47,077 nt of DNA from the NCBI GenBank assembly GCA_016213245.1, contig JACRBC010000051.1, positions 1 through 47,077 of the forward strand, written 5' to 3'. The notes beneath the pieces were generated by a model. That model saw only the letters and a program-made list of their open reading frames with translations, did no database searches and was not told the origin of the DNA. The number at the start of each line of letters is the position of its first letter. Within the stretch, counting starts at the first letter, position 1. This DNA comes from Candidatus Solibacter usitatus (GTDB lineage: Bacteria > Acidobacteriota > Terriglobia > Bryobacterales > Bryobacteraceae). Shown here piece by piece: positions 17,122-24,913 of the stretch. The translations under genes and the position numbers were made by a program.

Positions 17122-19068
17122 CTACCGGGCCGGGGGCGATTTGGCGAGGTCGTCCAGGACGAAGCGGAGAAGGGACTCCAGCAGGGCGGCGCGGGGGAAC
17201 TTCGCCTGCATGTTGAGGGCGACGTTGAGGTGATCGGACCAGACGGCGCCGAGGAACTTGGACTCGGGGACGACCTGGTCCATGCGGAGGAGTTGGCCGT
17301 CGTTCTGGGGATCCCAGGCGGAGAGCATCATGTAGGTCTGGGCGGCGGACTTGGGAACGCGCTCCTTGGTGGTGATGGAGGCGAGTGAGTAGGTGGGGAC
17401 GGCGGGGTGGGGGTAGGAGGAGAGGAAGCGCTGGCGGGTGTCTTTCTTGAGGCTCTTGAAGCCCTCGGCGAGGTCGCCTTTGCAGCCTGCCTTGTCGCGG
17501 ACCTTGCCCATCCAGGCATCGAGTTGCATGGGGAGGGAGTCGGCGATGGGGGAGCCGCCGGAGGCGCCGGCGACGCTGATGAAGGCGGCGATGTGGTCCT
17601 TGAGGCCGGGGAAGAGGGCGAGGGCGGTCTGGAGATCGGGTGTGCCCTTGCTGTAGCCGAGGACGATGAACTTGCGCGGGTCGTCCTTCATTTTGGCGGT
17701 GATGAAGGCGGCGATCTCCCTGGCATTGGACTCGCTGGAGTTATTGGGGACGCTGAGGAGCTCGATTGTGAGTCCGTACTTTTCGGCGAGAACTTTGCGG
17801 CCGACGGCGAAGGCGGGGTTGTCGGAGACGCAGGTGTTCATGATGCCGGGGACGACCAGCAGGCGGTACTGGTTGCCGATGGCGGGGAGCTTCAAGTCCG
17901 GCTTGCCGGGCGACTGCAGCCACTGATCACAGGCGCCGAAGTCCTCGCCGTCGGGGTTGTTCTGTTTGAGGACGGAGCAGAAGTAGTCGCTGAAGGTGGA
18001 AGCGGCGTCGTTGTTGAGCGGGGCGAGGTAGACGACCATGATGCGGCCGTCGGAGAAGAACTCCTCGCCATGAGCGGTTTTGGCCTTGGTGATGGTATCA
18101 CCGGGGGTGACGTAGTCGATTTTGACGACCTGGCCGCTCTGGCGGAGGCTTTCGCCGATGAACTCGCGTTCCTTGTCGGTTTCGGGGTCGATTTTATGGG
18201 TGATGCCGCCGGTGCGCTGGTCCTTATCAAAGCCGATGTCGTGGGTGCCGGCGCCGACCCAGAGGGTGAGGCCGCCGGGCTGAAAGGGGGCCTTCCAGAT
18301 GCGGAAGTGATGGCGTGCCATGACGGTCCTGATGGGGTCGGACATGGCCCAGCCGTAGTCCTGGGCGCGGCCGAAGACCATGAGCTCGCTCATGGGCATG
18401 GTGAGGTAGGCCTGCTTGGAGAGGCTGCCGAGGGCGCCGCGGAGGATGGAGTCCCTGACGCTGCGATCGACGGTGACCCAGCCGACGGCGGTGAGGGCGC
18501 TTTTGACCTGCTCTTCGGTGCCGAGGATGAGGAAGTTGACGCGGTCGCCGGGGTTCGCGTCCTTGTCGACGACGCGGCGGGGAATCTGAAAGAGCTCCTT
18601 TTCCGTGATGGGTGGCAGAGTGCCGGTGAAGGTATTGGCGGCGTCGGCGGCGGTTCCGGCGAGGGTGATGGTGACTTTGAAGCCGCCCTCGGCGGTGGAG
18701 CCGGCGGGGTGGTTGAGGCCGAGGAAGAGGCGGCCGGCGACCAGCGCGCGGCTCTCGCGTTTGGCCCCGATGAGGAAGGGGCGGGCGGCCGGGCCGTCGC
18801 CGACGCGGCCGAGGAGGGCTCCGCGGCCGAGGTCGTTGAGGGGCAGGACGCGCAGGAGGTCCTTCCAGCTTCGGGGGATGCCCTCAGGGCCGGCGGGCTG
18901 GGCGGCGTCGACGTATTTCAGAGAGCCCTGGGCCTCAAAGCGGAGCAGGTCGCCGGCTTTGACGTCGATGCCGGTGTCGAGCCAGGCGGAGTTGCCGGGG
19001 AGGTCGATTTGCTGGGATTGGCCGAGAAGCGAGGCGGCGGCGAAGAGGGAAAGACAGAGTCGCAGCAT
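17122..19068 (-). CDS. Secreted three-part protein: LecA-like, LssY_C and alpha/beta hydrolase domains
   Basis: This 648-residue protein starts at ATG 19068, where a signal peptide begins (MLRLCLSLFAAASLLGQ); a TTG seven codons earlier is less likely. Residues ~20-135 resemble the PA-IL/LecA-type beta domain (LPGNSAWLDTGIDVKAGDLL). Residues ~170-345 are an LssY C-terminal domain (VNFLILGTEEQVKSALTAVG; MVFGRAQDYGWA; FRIWKAPF; VGAGTHDIGFD). Residues ~400-620 look like an alpha/beta hydrolase: VVPGIMN, then IVLGYSKGTPD with Ser472 as nucleophile, and HLNVALNM near the end as the histidine candidate. The combination suggests a surface or periplasmic esterase/lipase-like enzyme. The substrate is unknown. 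It lies 17 bases downstream of a small PH-like membrane protein and is probably cotranscribed with it. Confidence 0.75.
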   Translation of the reverse strand: MLRLCLSLFAAASLLGQSQQIDLPGNSAWLDTGIDVKAGDLLRFEAQGSLKYVDAAQPAGPEGIPRSWKDLLRVLPLNDLGRGALLGRVGDGPAARPFLIGAKRESRALVAGRLFLGLNHPAGSTAEGGFKVTITLAGTAADAANTFTGTLPPITEKELFQIPRRVVDKDANPGDRVNFLILGTEEQVKSALTAVGWVTVDRSVRDSILRGALGSLSKQAYLTMPMSELMVFGRAQDYGWAMSDPIRTVMARHHFRIWKAPFQPGGLTLWVGAGTHDIGFDKDQRTGGITHKIDPETDKEREFIGESLRQSGQVVKIDYVTPGDTITKAKTAHGEEFFSDGRIMVVYLAPLNNDAASTFSDYFCSVLKQNNPDGEDFGACDQWLQSPGKPDLKLPAIGNQYRLLVVPGIMNTCVSDNPAFAVGRKVLAEKYGLTIELLSVPNNSSESNAREIAAFITAKMKDDPRKFIVLGYSKGTPDLQTALALFPGLKDHIAAFISVAGASGGSPIADSLPMQLDAWMGKVRDKAGCKGDLAEGFKSLKKDTRQRFLSSYPHPAVPTYSLASITTKERVPKSAAQTYMMLSAWDPQNDGQLLRMDQVVPESKFLGAVWSDHLNVALNMQAKFPRAALLESLLRFVLDDLAKSPPAR

Positions 19069-19085
19069 AGGTGCTCCAGGGGCAG

Positions 19086-19565
19086 TCAAGCGTCAGAGAG
19101 CGAGCCGAGGTTGACGCCGTGTTGTTTGAGTTCCAGGAGGAAGCGGCGGCGATCGGGGTGCCTGGGGGAGTGGACGATGGTGACCGTGCCGGTCCTGGCG
19201 GCGACGACGAGGCATTCGGCGCCGAGGCCGAGCCGCGCGCCGAGGCCGCCGAATTCCTGGACGGTGGTGATGCGGCCGACCTCGTGCCAGGAGATATGCG
19301 AGGAGAGGAGGCCGAGGAAGCGGCGGGTACGGATACCGTGCTGGTCGGTGATGATCTCAGCGGGCCAGGTCCAGACGAGGAGGAGGACGACGACAGAGAG
19401 CAGAACCGTGTCGAGGAGCCACATCCAGTGCTTCTCCGGGCTGGTGATGGCGAGGATGGCAAGCAGAAGGCAGATGAAGAGGCCGACGGTGGCCATGATC
19501 TTGGTGGTCAGGCTCCCTGGGAAGTGCACCGCCTCCGGATTCCTGCGGTCACGATAGGATGCCAC
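19086..19565 (-). CDS. Small membrane protein with a bacterial PH-like domain
   Basis: About 159 residues if GTG 19565 is the start (AGGGG lies just before it). The frame is open upstream, but that part is Arg/Pro-rich and unlike protein. Two membrane segments follow each other (MATVGLFICLLLAILAIT and WMWLLDTVLLSVVVLLLVW). Then comes a cytosolic beta-rich domain, IITDQHGIRTRRFLG...ISWHEVGRITTV, typical of bacterial PH (bPH) domains, ending in a helix (RRFLLELKQHG). The function is unknown. It lies 17 bases upstream of the LssY_C fusion gene. Confidence 0.75.
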   Translation of the reverse strand: MASYRDRRNPEAVHFPGSLTTKIMATVGLFICLLLAILAITSPEKHWMWLLDTVLLSVVVLLLVWTWPAEIITDQHGIRTRRFLGLLSSHISWHEVGRITTVQEFGGLGARLGLGAECLVVAARTGTVTIVHSPRHPDRRRFLLELKQHGVNLGSLSDA

Positions 19566-19606
19566 GCCCCTATTGTGGCAGAGCGGGAGGCTGGCTGACG
19601 CGCGCG

Positions 19607-19670
19607 GGCGGCGTGGGGGGATGGCCGCTGATGAAAGCTGATGGACGCGGATCAAAACGGGGGGGCTTGG
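19607..19670 (+). repeat. Dispersed intergenic repeat, copy 2
   Basis: Aligns with 9186-9250 over about 60 bases with scattered mismatches. Shared blocks are GGCGGCGTGGG, GGCCGCTGATGAA and ACGCG followed by TCAAA. It ends just before the stop of the next minus-strand gene. Confidence 0.7.
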
Positions 19671-19694
19671 AGAGATGACGTGCCGGGCGGCGCG

Positions 19695-20909
19695 TTACTC
19701 GGCCAAGACGCCGTGGTGGCGGGCCATCCAATAGGGGAGGACGTAGTCGATGCCGGCGCTTTCGATGTGGCCGTAGAGGCCGCCGTAGAGCTGGAAGGGG
19801 CTGCGCTGCCAGAGGAAGTCGGTCGGGGTGCGTTCGGCGACGGGGATGACGAGCCAGGCGCGGTTGTCATCGCCCTCGGCGGCGGCGTAGAGAGGGCGGA
19901 GGTCCTTCCAGAAGTCGCGCGAGGAGCGCTGGAGCCAGGCGGCGAGGTTGTCGCGGACGCGCTGGTCGCGCGCAGGGTGGTTGCCGTTGACGGCGGTATC
20001 GATCATGTCGAAGAAGGCGTTCTGGTGGTCTTCGGTGGCATGGCGAACGACGTCGAAGGCGTTGACATAGCCGCGGCGGATCCAGGAATTGTCGCCGCTG
20101 GTGAGGAGGTTATAGAGGTTGATGTGGGCGACGTTGAACTTGAAGTACGAGCCGTGAGGATCGCGGGACTCGACGAAGATGGGGATGACGACGGTATGGG
20201 CGGAGGAGTTGGCGAGGGCCTTGTAGGTGTTCTCGAAGCGCTTGGGGTTGAGGCGGCGGCCGAGTTTGAGGAGGCTGAGTTGCTGATCGGGGCGTCCGAG
20301 AAAGGTGGTGGTGATTTCGCCTTCGGGCATGCGGACGAGCCAGTGGTCTTCCAGCAGGCGGTTGAGCATGCGGGTGGCGAGCATGGAGACCCAGTCGTGG
20401 ACCAACTGGTCGTCGACGAGGTTCCAGGCGGCGGTGAGGCCGAAGAAGACGCCGGAATACTGGTCGCGGGAGGTGTTGCCGATCCAGAGGTAGCCCTGGC
20501 CGTCGACGCTGCCGGCGCGAACGCCGTGGGGGCTCTCCTCGCTGACGATGCCGGGGGCCCAGGGGGAGTCAATGGGCACGGCGCAGCGGGCCAGGACGTC
20601 GGTGCCGGTGACGTCGACCAGTTTGCGGATGCCGTTGAGGGCCTCCATGATATTCGCCTTGGCCTCGGGGGAGCGGGTGACAGACCAGCGGTAGCTTTCG
20701 GCGGCGAGGTAGTGGCCGGTCCAGATGGCGGAGTCGCCGCAGCGGGTATAGCCGGTGATTTCGCCGCTATCGGCGGAGGCGAAGACGGGGTCCATCACCG
20801 TGGAATAGGGCATGTGGCGGGCGCGGATGCGGTCGTGAATGGCGAGGGCGTCGGGTTCGGCGCCTTGGAGCGCAGCGGCGGCCAGCACCACCAGAGCCAG
20901 TCGTTTCAT
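19695..20909 (-). CDS. Secreted hypothetical protein
   Basis: The 404-residue protein starts at ATG 20909, after AGGGG. It has a short signal peptide (MKRLALVVLAAAALQGAEP). The body is mostly helical with many aromatic residues (GDSAIWTGHYLAAESYRW; FFGLTAAWNLVDDQLVHDWVSML; FKFNVAHINLYNLLTSGDNSW), which suggests an alpha/alpha toroid like those of some polysaccharide-active enzymes. I do not recognise the family and name no substrate. It stands alone between a repeat and a divergently read membrane-protein gene. Confidence 0.75.
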   Translation of the reverse strand: MKRLALVVLAAAALQGAEPDALAIHDRIRARHMPYSTVMDPVFASADSGEITGYTRCGDSAIWTGHYLAAESYRWSVTRSPEAKANIMEALNGIRKLVDVTGTDVLARCAVPIDSPWAPGIVSEESPHGVRAGSVDGQGYLWIGNTSRDQYSGVFFGLTAAWNLVDDQLVHDWVSMLATRMLNRLLEDHWLVRMPEGEITTTFLGRPDQQLSLLKLGRRLNPKRFENTYKALANSSAHTVVIPIFVESRDPHGSYFKFNVAHINLYNLLTSGDNSWIRRGYVNAFDVVRHATEDHQNAFFDMIDTAVNGNHPARDQRVRDNLAAWLQRSSRDFWKDLRPLYAAAEGDDNRAWLVIPVAERTPTDFLWQRSPFQLYGGLYGHIESAGIDYVLPYWMARHHGVLAE

Positions 20910-20980
20910 TGAAAAGGTTTCCCCTACAGTGACAATACGCATGGCGACCATTTGATGTTCCCGGGCGCGCCGCCCACGGA

Positions 20981-21009
20981 TTGACATGCGGGGAGAGACT
21001 GCCTAGCCT
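20981..21009 (+). promoter_or_regulatory. Sigma-70 promoter for the GlsB/YeaQ-type gene
   Basis: TTGACA (20981-20986, perfect) and TAGCCT (21004-21009, three of six) are separated by 17 bases. They lie about 25 bases upstream of ATG 21034. Confidence 0.55.
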
Positions 21010-21033
21010 GGAGGGGATTTGGAGGCAGAGAAG

Positions 21034-21294
21034 ATGTTCTGGCTGATCAAGACGGCGATCGTTGGGCTGATTGTGGGCGCGCTGGCCAAGTGGGTGATGC
21101 CGGGGAAGGACCCGGGCGGGTTCTGGCTCACCATGGGGCTGGGCATTGCGGGCGCATTCGTGGGGACGATGATCGGGCGCTTTACCGGGCTGTACGAGCA
21201 AGGCGAGGCGGCGGGGTGGATCATGTCGACGATAGGGGCGGTGCTGCTGCTGTGGGGCTACCGCAAGTTCGGTTCGGGCAAGACGCAGGGGTAG
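21034..21294 (+). CDS. GlsB/YeaQ/YmgE-family small membrane protein
   Basis: An 86-residue protein of three membrane segments: LIKTAIVGLIVGALAKWVM, GFWLTMGLGIAGAFVGTMIG and GWIMSTIGAVLLLWGY. The PGKDPGGFWLT loop and Gly-rich helices are typical of this family, once called transglycosylase-associated proteins and often stress-induced. GGAGG at 21021-21025 sets ATG 21034 as start. The length is normal for the family. Molecular function is unsettled. Confidence 0.9.
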   Translation: MFWLIKTAIVGLIVGALAKWVMPGKDPGGFWLTMGLGIAGAFVGTMIGRFTGLYEQGEAAGWIMSTIGAVLLLWGYRKFGSGKTQG

Positions 21295-21417
21295 GCGATT
21301 TGTGAGATGCGGCTGCGGCACCCGGGATGGGGCTGGCGGCAGGTAGAGCCCGGCGGGTCCGAAACTCATGCATTCCCTGCGGGTTTAAGATGAAAGAGCC
21401 TGAAACGGGGAATGATC

Positions 21418-24213
21418 ATGCGAGCTTCAACGCTTCTTTCACTATTCATTTGCGGCGCTGGGCTGGCGCAGACGCCGGCGGTGGAATACCAGGGCGCGGG
21501 GTACACGACACACGGCGAGTGGACGGCGGAGGCGGCGGTGACGCCGCACTGGTGGGCGCCGGGCGAGCCGGCGATCGTCCGCGGCCGGCTGCTGCTGAAG
21601 CAGTCGCATCTGAACTCACTGCAGGCGGCAGGGATCAAAGTGAGCGGCATCCTGGTTCTGGCGACCGCCGAGCGGACGTTCGACGCCGAAGGGAGGATGC
21701 GGCAGGCGGCGGCAGAGAAGATGAGCACGGTGCTGACGGTGACCGGGCTGCCGATCGAGGGCGGGGTGCAGGGGGCGGCGACGAAGCGCTTTGGCTACGG
21801 CTTCAATACGCCCTTCGACCAGATGGCGACGATCCCGTTGAACACGCTGCAGATTGTGGACGGGACGCTGGCCGTACCATTTGAGCTGCGCCAATCACTG
21901 CCGCAGAACCTGCCTCCGGGCATCTACCGGGTGCGGCTGGACTACGGGGTGACGACAGGCAAGGCCAGCTACAATCTGAACGCCGAGGCGTTCGCAAGGC
22001 GGTCGTTTCCACGGGGGCGGATCTGCGAGTCGCACCACTATTCGCCGGTGATCCGGGCAAACGGCTTTCACGCCAGCGGGCGCTGGGTGGACGGGATCGA
22101 GATCACGCCGAGGGTGCCCTGGGTCCTGCTGAACAGCTACAACTCGAACGGCTACCGGGGGGTGGTGGCGGAGGAGGACAAGGGCTGGTTCGCGCTGGCG
22201 TCGCGCAACCTGATCCAGGACGACGTCATCCTGCCGCTGTTTGACGGAAACAGCCGGCCGATCGGATACAACCTGGAGCCGCAGTCTCCGCTGGACTCGG
22301 TGGACGCGCGGCTCCACATCGCATGGGACGGCACGCGCGGCGAGCTGACGGTGGAGGTGACGGACCCGGAGGGCGTGGTGACGAAGCTGGGGACGATGCC
22401 GTTCGCCGGGCTGAACGGTACGTGGCCGACGACGAAGAAGAGCGCGGTGACAGCGTGGAAGCCGGCCAAGTATGGGCGATATACGGTCAAGGCCACGGGG
22501 CGGTACTACGACGTGGACGGGAACAGCTATGAGGGCGGCGGGACGTACCGGTTCTGGATCGCGAAGAGGATGACGCTGGCAACGGCGACCTTCCAGGGCA
22601 TGGCCTACCCGGTGGGGAACCGCTATGGAAGGGACATCGGTTTCTCGCCGGCTTTTCCGGCGGAGGTGGAGGTGGAGGCGACGCTGTATGTGAACTCCGA
22701 CCCCGGCGACAAGAGGGTGGTGCGGTACAGCGGGAAGGCGTCGCCAGCGGGGTTGTTCGGATCGGCGCAGGGGATGAAGCCGCTGGCGTTCGACGCTCCG
22801 GGAGAGTATGTCGCCCAGGTTCTGGCGCAGCACCTGGATGAGAACGGCCACCTGTGGGTGTGCAGCATGCGGCACGCGGGGATCGTCTATCCCCTGAACT
22901 CGCCGATTGTGGCGCGAGGCAAGAAGCTGAGCCTGCCGGGCGGGAAGATCGCCGACCGCGGGGAGACGCTGTCTGAAGGCTATGTGGACGAGCAGGGGGT
23001 GAACCACCTGGCGCACATCAACTATCCGTACAACCAGAGCGACGTGCTGCTGATCGCCAGCGAGGGCCAGGGGGCGAACAAGATCGAGCCGGTGCTGATC
23101 TACGAGTGGAGAGACAACCCGCAGCCCTATGACGCGGCCTTGCAGGGGATCGGGAACACGAACCTGAAACTGGTGACATCGAACGGATACGCGCCGCACC
23201 TGTTTCCGGAATACATCACGGAACGCGGCTACTATTACGGCGCGGCGCCGCGGCCGGGCTTCATGTCGCGCTTCATCGTGGGAGAGCACGGGGTTCGGGC
23301 GCCGTACTGGCCGACGAGTCCGAACAGCTTTGGGGGGCAGATCAACGCCTCCAACAACGGCGACATGCCGGGGGACATCTACCGGCTGATCGGGGGTGTG
23401 GCGCTGTTCCAGCCGGGCAAGCCGGTCGCGTACGCGGGGTACCTGGCGAGCGCGTTCATCCTGCCGCGTGGGGAGAATAACAACCGTGTGATCGCGCCCG
23501 GCGCCGAGGACGTGCCGGGCCCGTATCACACACGGGCGCGGGTATTTCTGGTGGGCACGCGGCCAGGGCTTACCTACGAGACCGGGACATCGTTCGCGCC
23601 GGCGCTGCAGATCGACCCGGTGCTGCCAGTGAAGGTGAAATATACGCTGCGCGCGCCGGACGGGAAGGAGACGGTGTGGGAGGGCACTGGGGACGGCTCG
23701 GGGGGATTTGCCGGAGCGACGCGGGTGACACTGGAGCAGCCGGGGCTGTACCGCTTCAAGCTGGAGGGCGAGTGGGAGGGACACCAGGCGGTGATGCCCG
23801 GGTTGCCGCCGGAGGGCGGGGAGCTCTACGTGATTGAGAAGGACCGCCCGGCGGCAGCGCCGCAACTGAAACTGGAGTTGCCTGAGGAGTCCTACATGGA
23901 CCCGGTGACCGGCACGCGGATCAAAGGCCGGAGCACGGCGAAGGAGGTTTACGTGGCGGCGGTGATCCCCGGGGCGGTGCTGGACCAGGCGGCGCTGCCG
24001 GTGAAGGACGGCGCGTTTGAGTACGTTTTGAACCCGAAGGTCTTCGAGCAGAAGACGCAGACCTACGACACGGCGCACCGCGTGACGGGCAAGCCGGAGG
24101 TATTCGACGTGATCCACCTGACCTTCTTTTCGAAGGAGGAGGGGCCGGGGGGCATAGGGCACTCGTTCCAGCGGGTGATCATTCGCGGGACGAAGATGCT
24201 GTGCGTGAAGTAG
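21418..24213 (+). CDS. Very large secreted beta-rich protein of unknown function
   Basis: About 931 residues, with a signal peptide (MRASTLLSLFICGAGLAQ) from ATG 21418. ATG 21412 is also in frame, but the GGGG before it would be too close. The whole chain looks like a string of beta-sandwich domains (LTVEVTDPEGVVTKLGTMPF; YTLRAPDGKETVWEGTGDG; VTGTRIKGRSTAKEVYVAAV) with no hydrolase motif I recognise, no cell-wall anchor and no C-terminal sorting signal. Many Tyr/Trp-rich stretches (SYNSNGYRGVV; RYYDVDGNSYEGGGTYRFWI) could bind carbohydrate. Its end overlaps the convergent ThuA gene by 35 bases. Single, unlinked gene. Confidence 0.8.
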   Translation: MRASTLLSLFICGAGLAQTPAVEYQGAGYTTHGEWTAEAAVTPHWWAPGEPAIVRGRLLLKQSHLNSLQAAGIKVSGILVLATAERTFDAEGRMRQAAAEKMSTVLTVTGLPIEGGVQGAATKRFGYGFNTPFDQMATIPLNTLQIVDGTLAVPFELRQSLPQNLPPGIYRVRLDYGVTTGKASYNLNAEAFARRSFPRGRICESHHYSPVIRANGFHASGRWVDGIEITPRVPWVLLNSYNSNGYRGVVAEEDKGWFALASRNLIQDDVILPLFDGNSRPIGYNLEPQSPLDSVDARLHIAWDGTRGELTVEVTDPEGVVTKLGTMPFAGLNGTWPTTKKSAVTAWKPAKYGRYTVKATGRYYDVDGNSYEGGGTYRFWIAKRMTLATATFQGMAYPVGNRYGRDIGFSPAFPAEVEVEATLYVNSDPGDKRVVRYSGKASPAGLFGSAQGMKPLAFDAPGEYVAQVLAQHLDENGHLWVCSMRHAGIVYPLNSPIVARGKKLSLPGGKIADRGETLSEGYVDEQGVNHLAHINYPYNQSDVLLIASEGQGANKIEPVLIYEWRDNPQPYDAALQGIGNTNLKLVTSNGYAPHLFPEYITERGYYYGAAPRPGFMSRFIVGEHGVRAPYWPTSPNSFGGQINASNNGDMPGDIYRLIGGVALFQPGKPVAYAGYLASAFILPRGENNNRVIAPGAEDVPGPYHTRARVFLVGTRPGLTYETGTSFAPALQIDPVLPVKVKYTLRAPDGKETVWEGTGDGSGGFAGATRVTLEQPGLYRFKLEGEWEGHQAVMPGLPPEGGELYVIEKDRPAAAPQLKLELPEESYMDPVTGTRIKGRSTAKEVYVAAVIPGAVLDQAALPVKDGAFEYVLNPKVFEQKTQTYDTAHRVTGKPEVFDVIHLTFFSKEEGPGGIGHSFQRVIIRGTKMLCVK

Positions 24214-24901
24214 GGGAAGGCGCGGCCCAGGCGATGGCGTTGCGTACCAGGCGGCGGTAGGTCTCGGAACCGTAGGCGCCGGCGCCGTGGCCGAGTTGAA
24301 TGGCGACGACGCGCGACTTGGGCCAGGGGCCTATCCAGGCGACTACCTTGTCGTTTTCGGCACTGGTCGTTTCGAGGAGAGGCGTCGAGCGCGGCGAAAG
24401 CCACATGCCCTTGTAGCCTTCGTCGTCGACTGTGAATGCATCGACGCCGTCGAGCACCGGGTGACGGGCCCCAGGCTTGACGCTCAACCGCACGGGCGCT
24501 TTGGCGGTGCTGCCGGGCGCGGCGCCTTCGGGACCCATGAGGAAGCGGCCGCCGACTACCTCTTCGTACCACCACTTCCACTGCCAGTTGTCGGCCAGGG
24601 CGTGGTGGAGGACGACGAGGCCGCCGCCGGCTTCGAGGAAGTCCTGGAGGTTCTTCTTCTGGACATCGGTGGCGAGGTCGTGGAGGTCGTAGAGGACGAG
24701 GACGTCGACCCGGCCGCGCAGGTCGCTGCGGTAGGCGGAGGGGTGGGGGTTGACGCTGACGGCGAGGTTGTCCTGGCCTTCGAAGAGGCTGTAGAAGGCG
24801 AGATCGTGGGAGTGGCCGCCGGTGATGATCTGGACGCGCAGTTTGCCGGCGGCCAGCAGCGGGAGGCAGGCGGCAAGGATGAGCAGGAGTGAGCGAATCA
24901 T
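24179..24901 (-). CDS. Exported ThuA-like domain protein
   Basis: The 240-residue protein has a signal peptide (MIRSLLLILAACLPLLAAG) and then a ThuA fold, related to class I glutamine amidotransferases. Visible parts are IITGGHSHDLAFYSLFEG, VDVLVLYDLHDLA, FLEAGGGLVVLHHALADN, WYEEVVGGRF, HPVLDGVDAF and VVAIQLGHG near the end. The family is often found with sugar-degrading genes; its reaction is not firmly known. It lies 12 bases after the GH116 gene on the same strand, so the pair is likely one operon. Its 3' end overlaps the convergent large secreted gene by 35 bases. Confidence 0.9.
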   Translation of the reverse strand: MIRSLLLILAACLPLLAAGKLRVQIITGGHSHDLAFYSLFEGQDNLAVSVNPHPSAYRSDLRGRVDVLVLYDLHDLATDVQKKNLQDFLEAGGGLVVLHHALADNWQWKWWYEEVVGGRFLMGPEGAAPGSTAKAPVRLSVKPGARHPVLDGVDAFTVDDEGYKGMWLSPRSTPLLETTSAENDKVVAWIGPWPKSRVVAIQLGHGAGAYGSETYRRLVRNAIAWAAPSPTSRTASSSRE

Positions 24902-24913
24902 GATGTCTCGGTT

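Noticed and set aside
19563..19581. Hairpin (GCCAC...GTGGC) around the GTG start of the PH-like membrane protein as a translational switch
   Set aside because: Only a five-base stem, and the start codon itself is uncertain.
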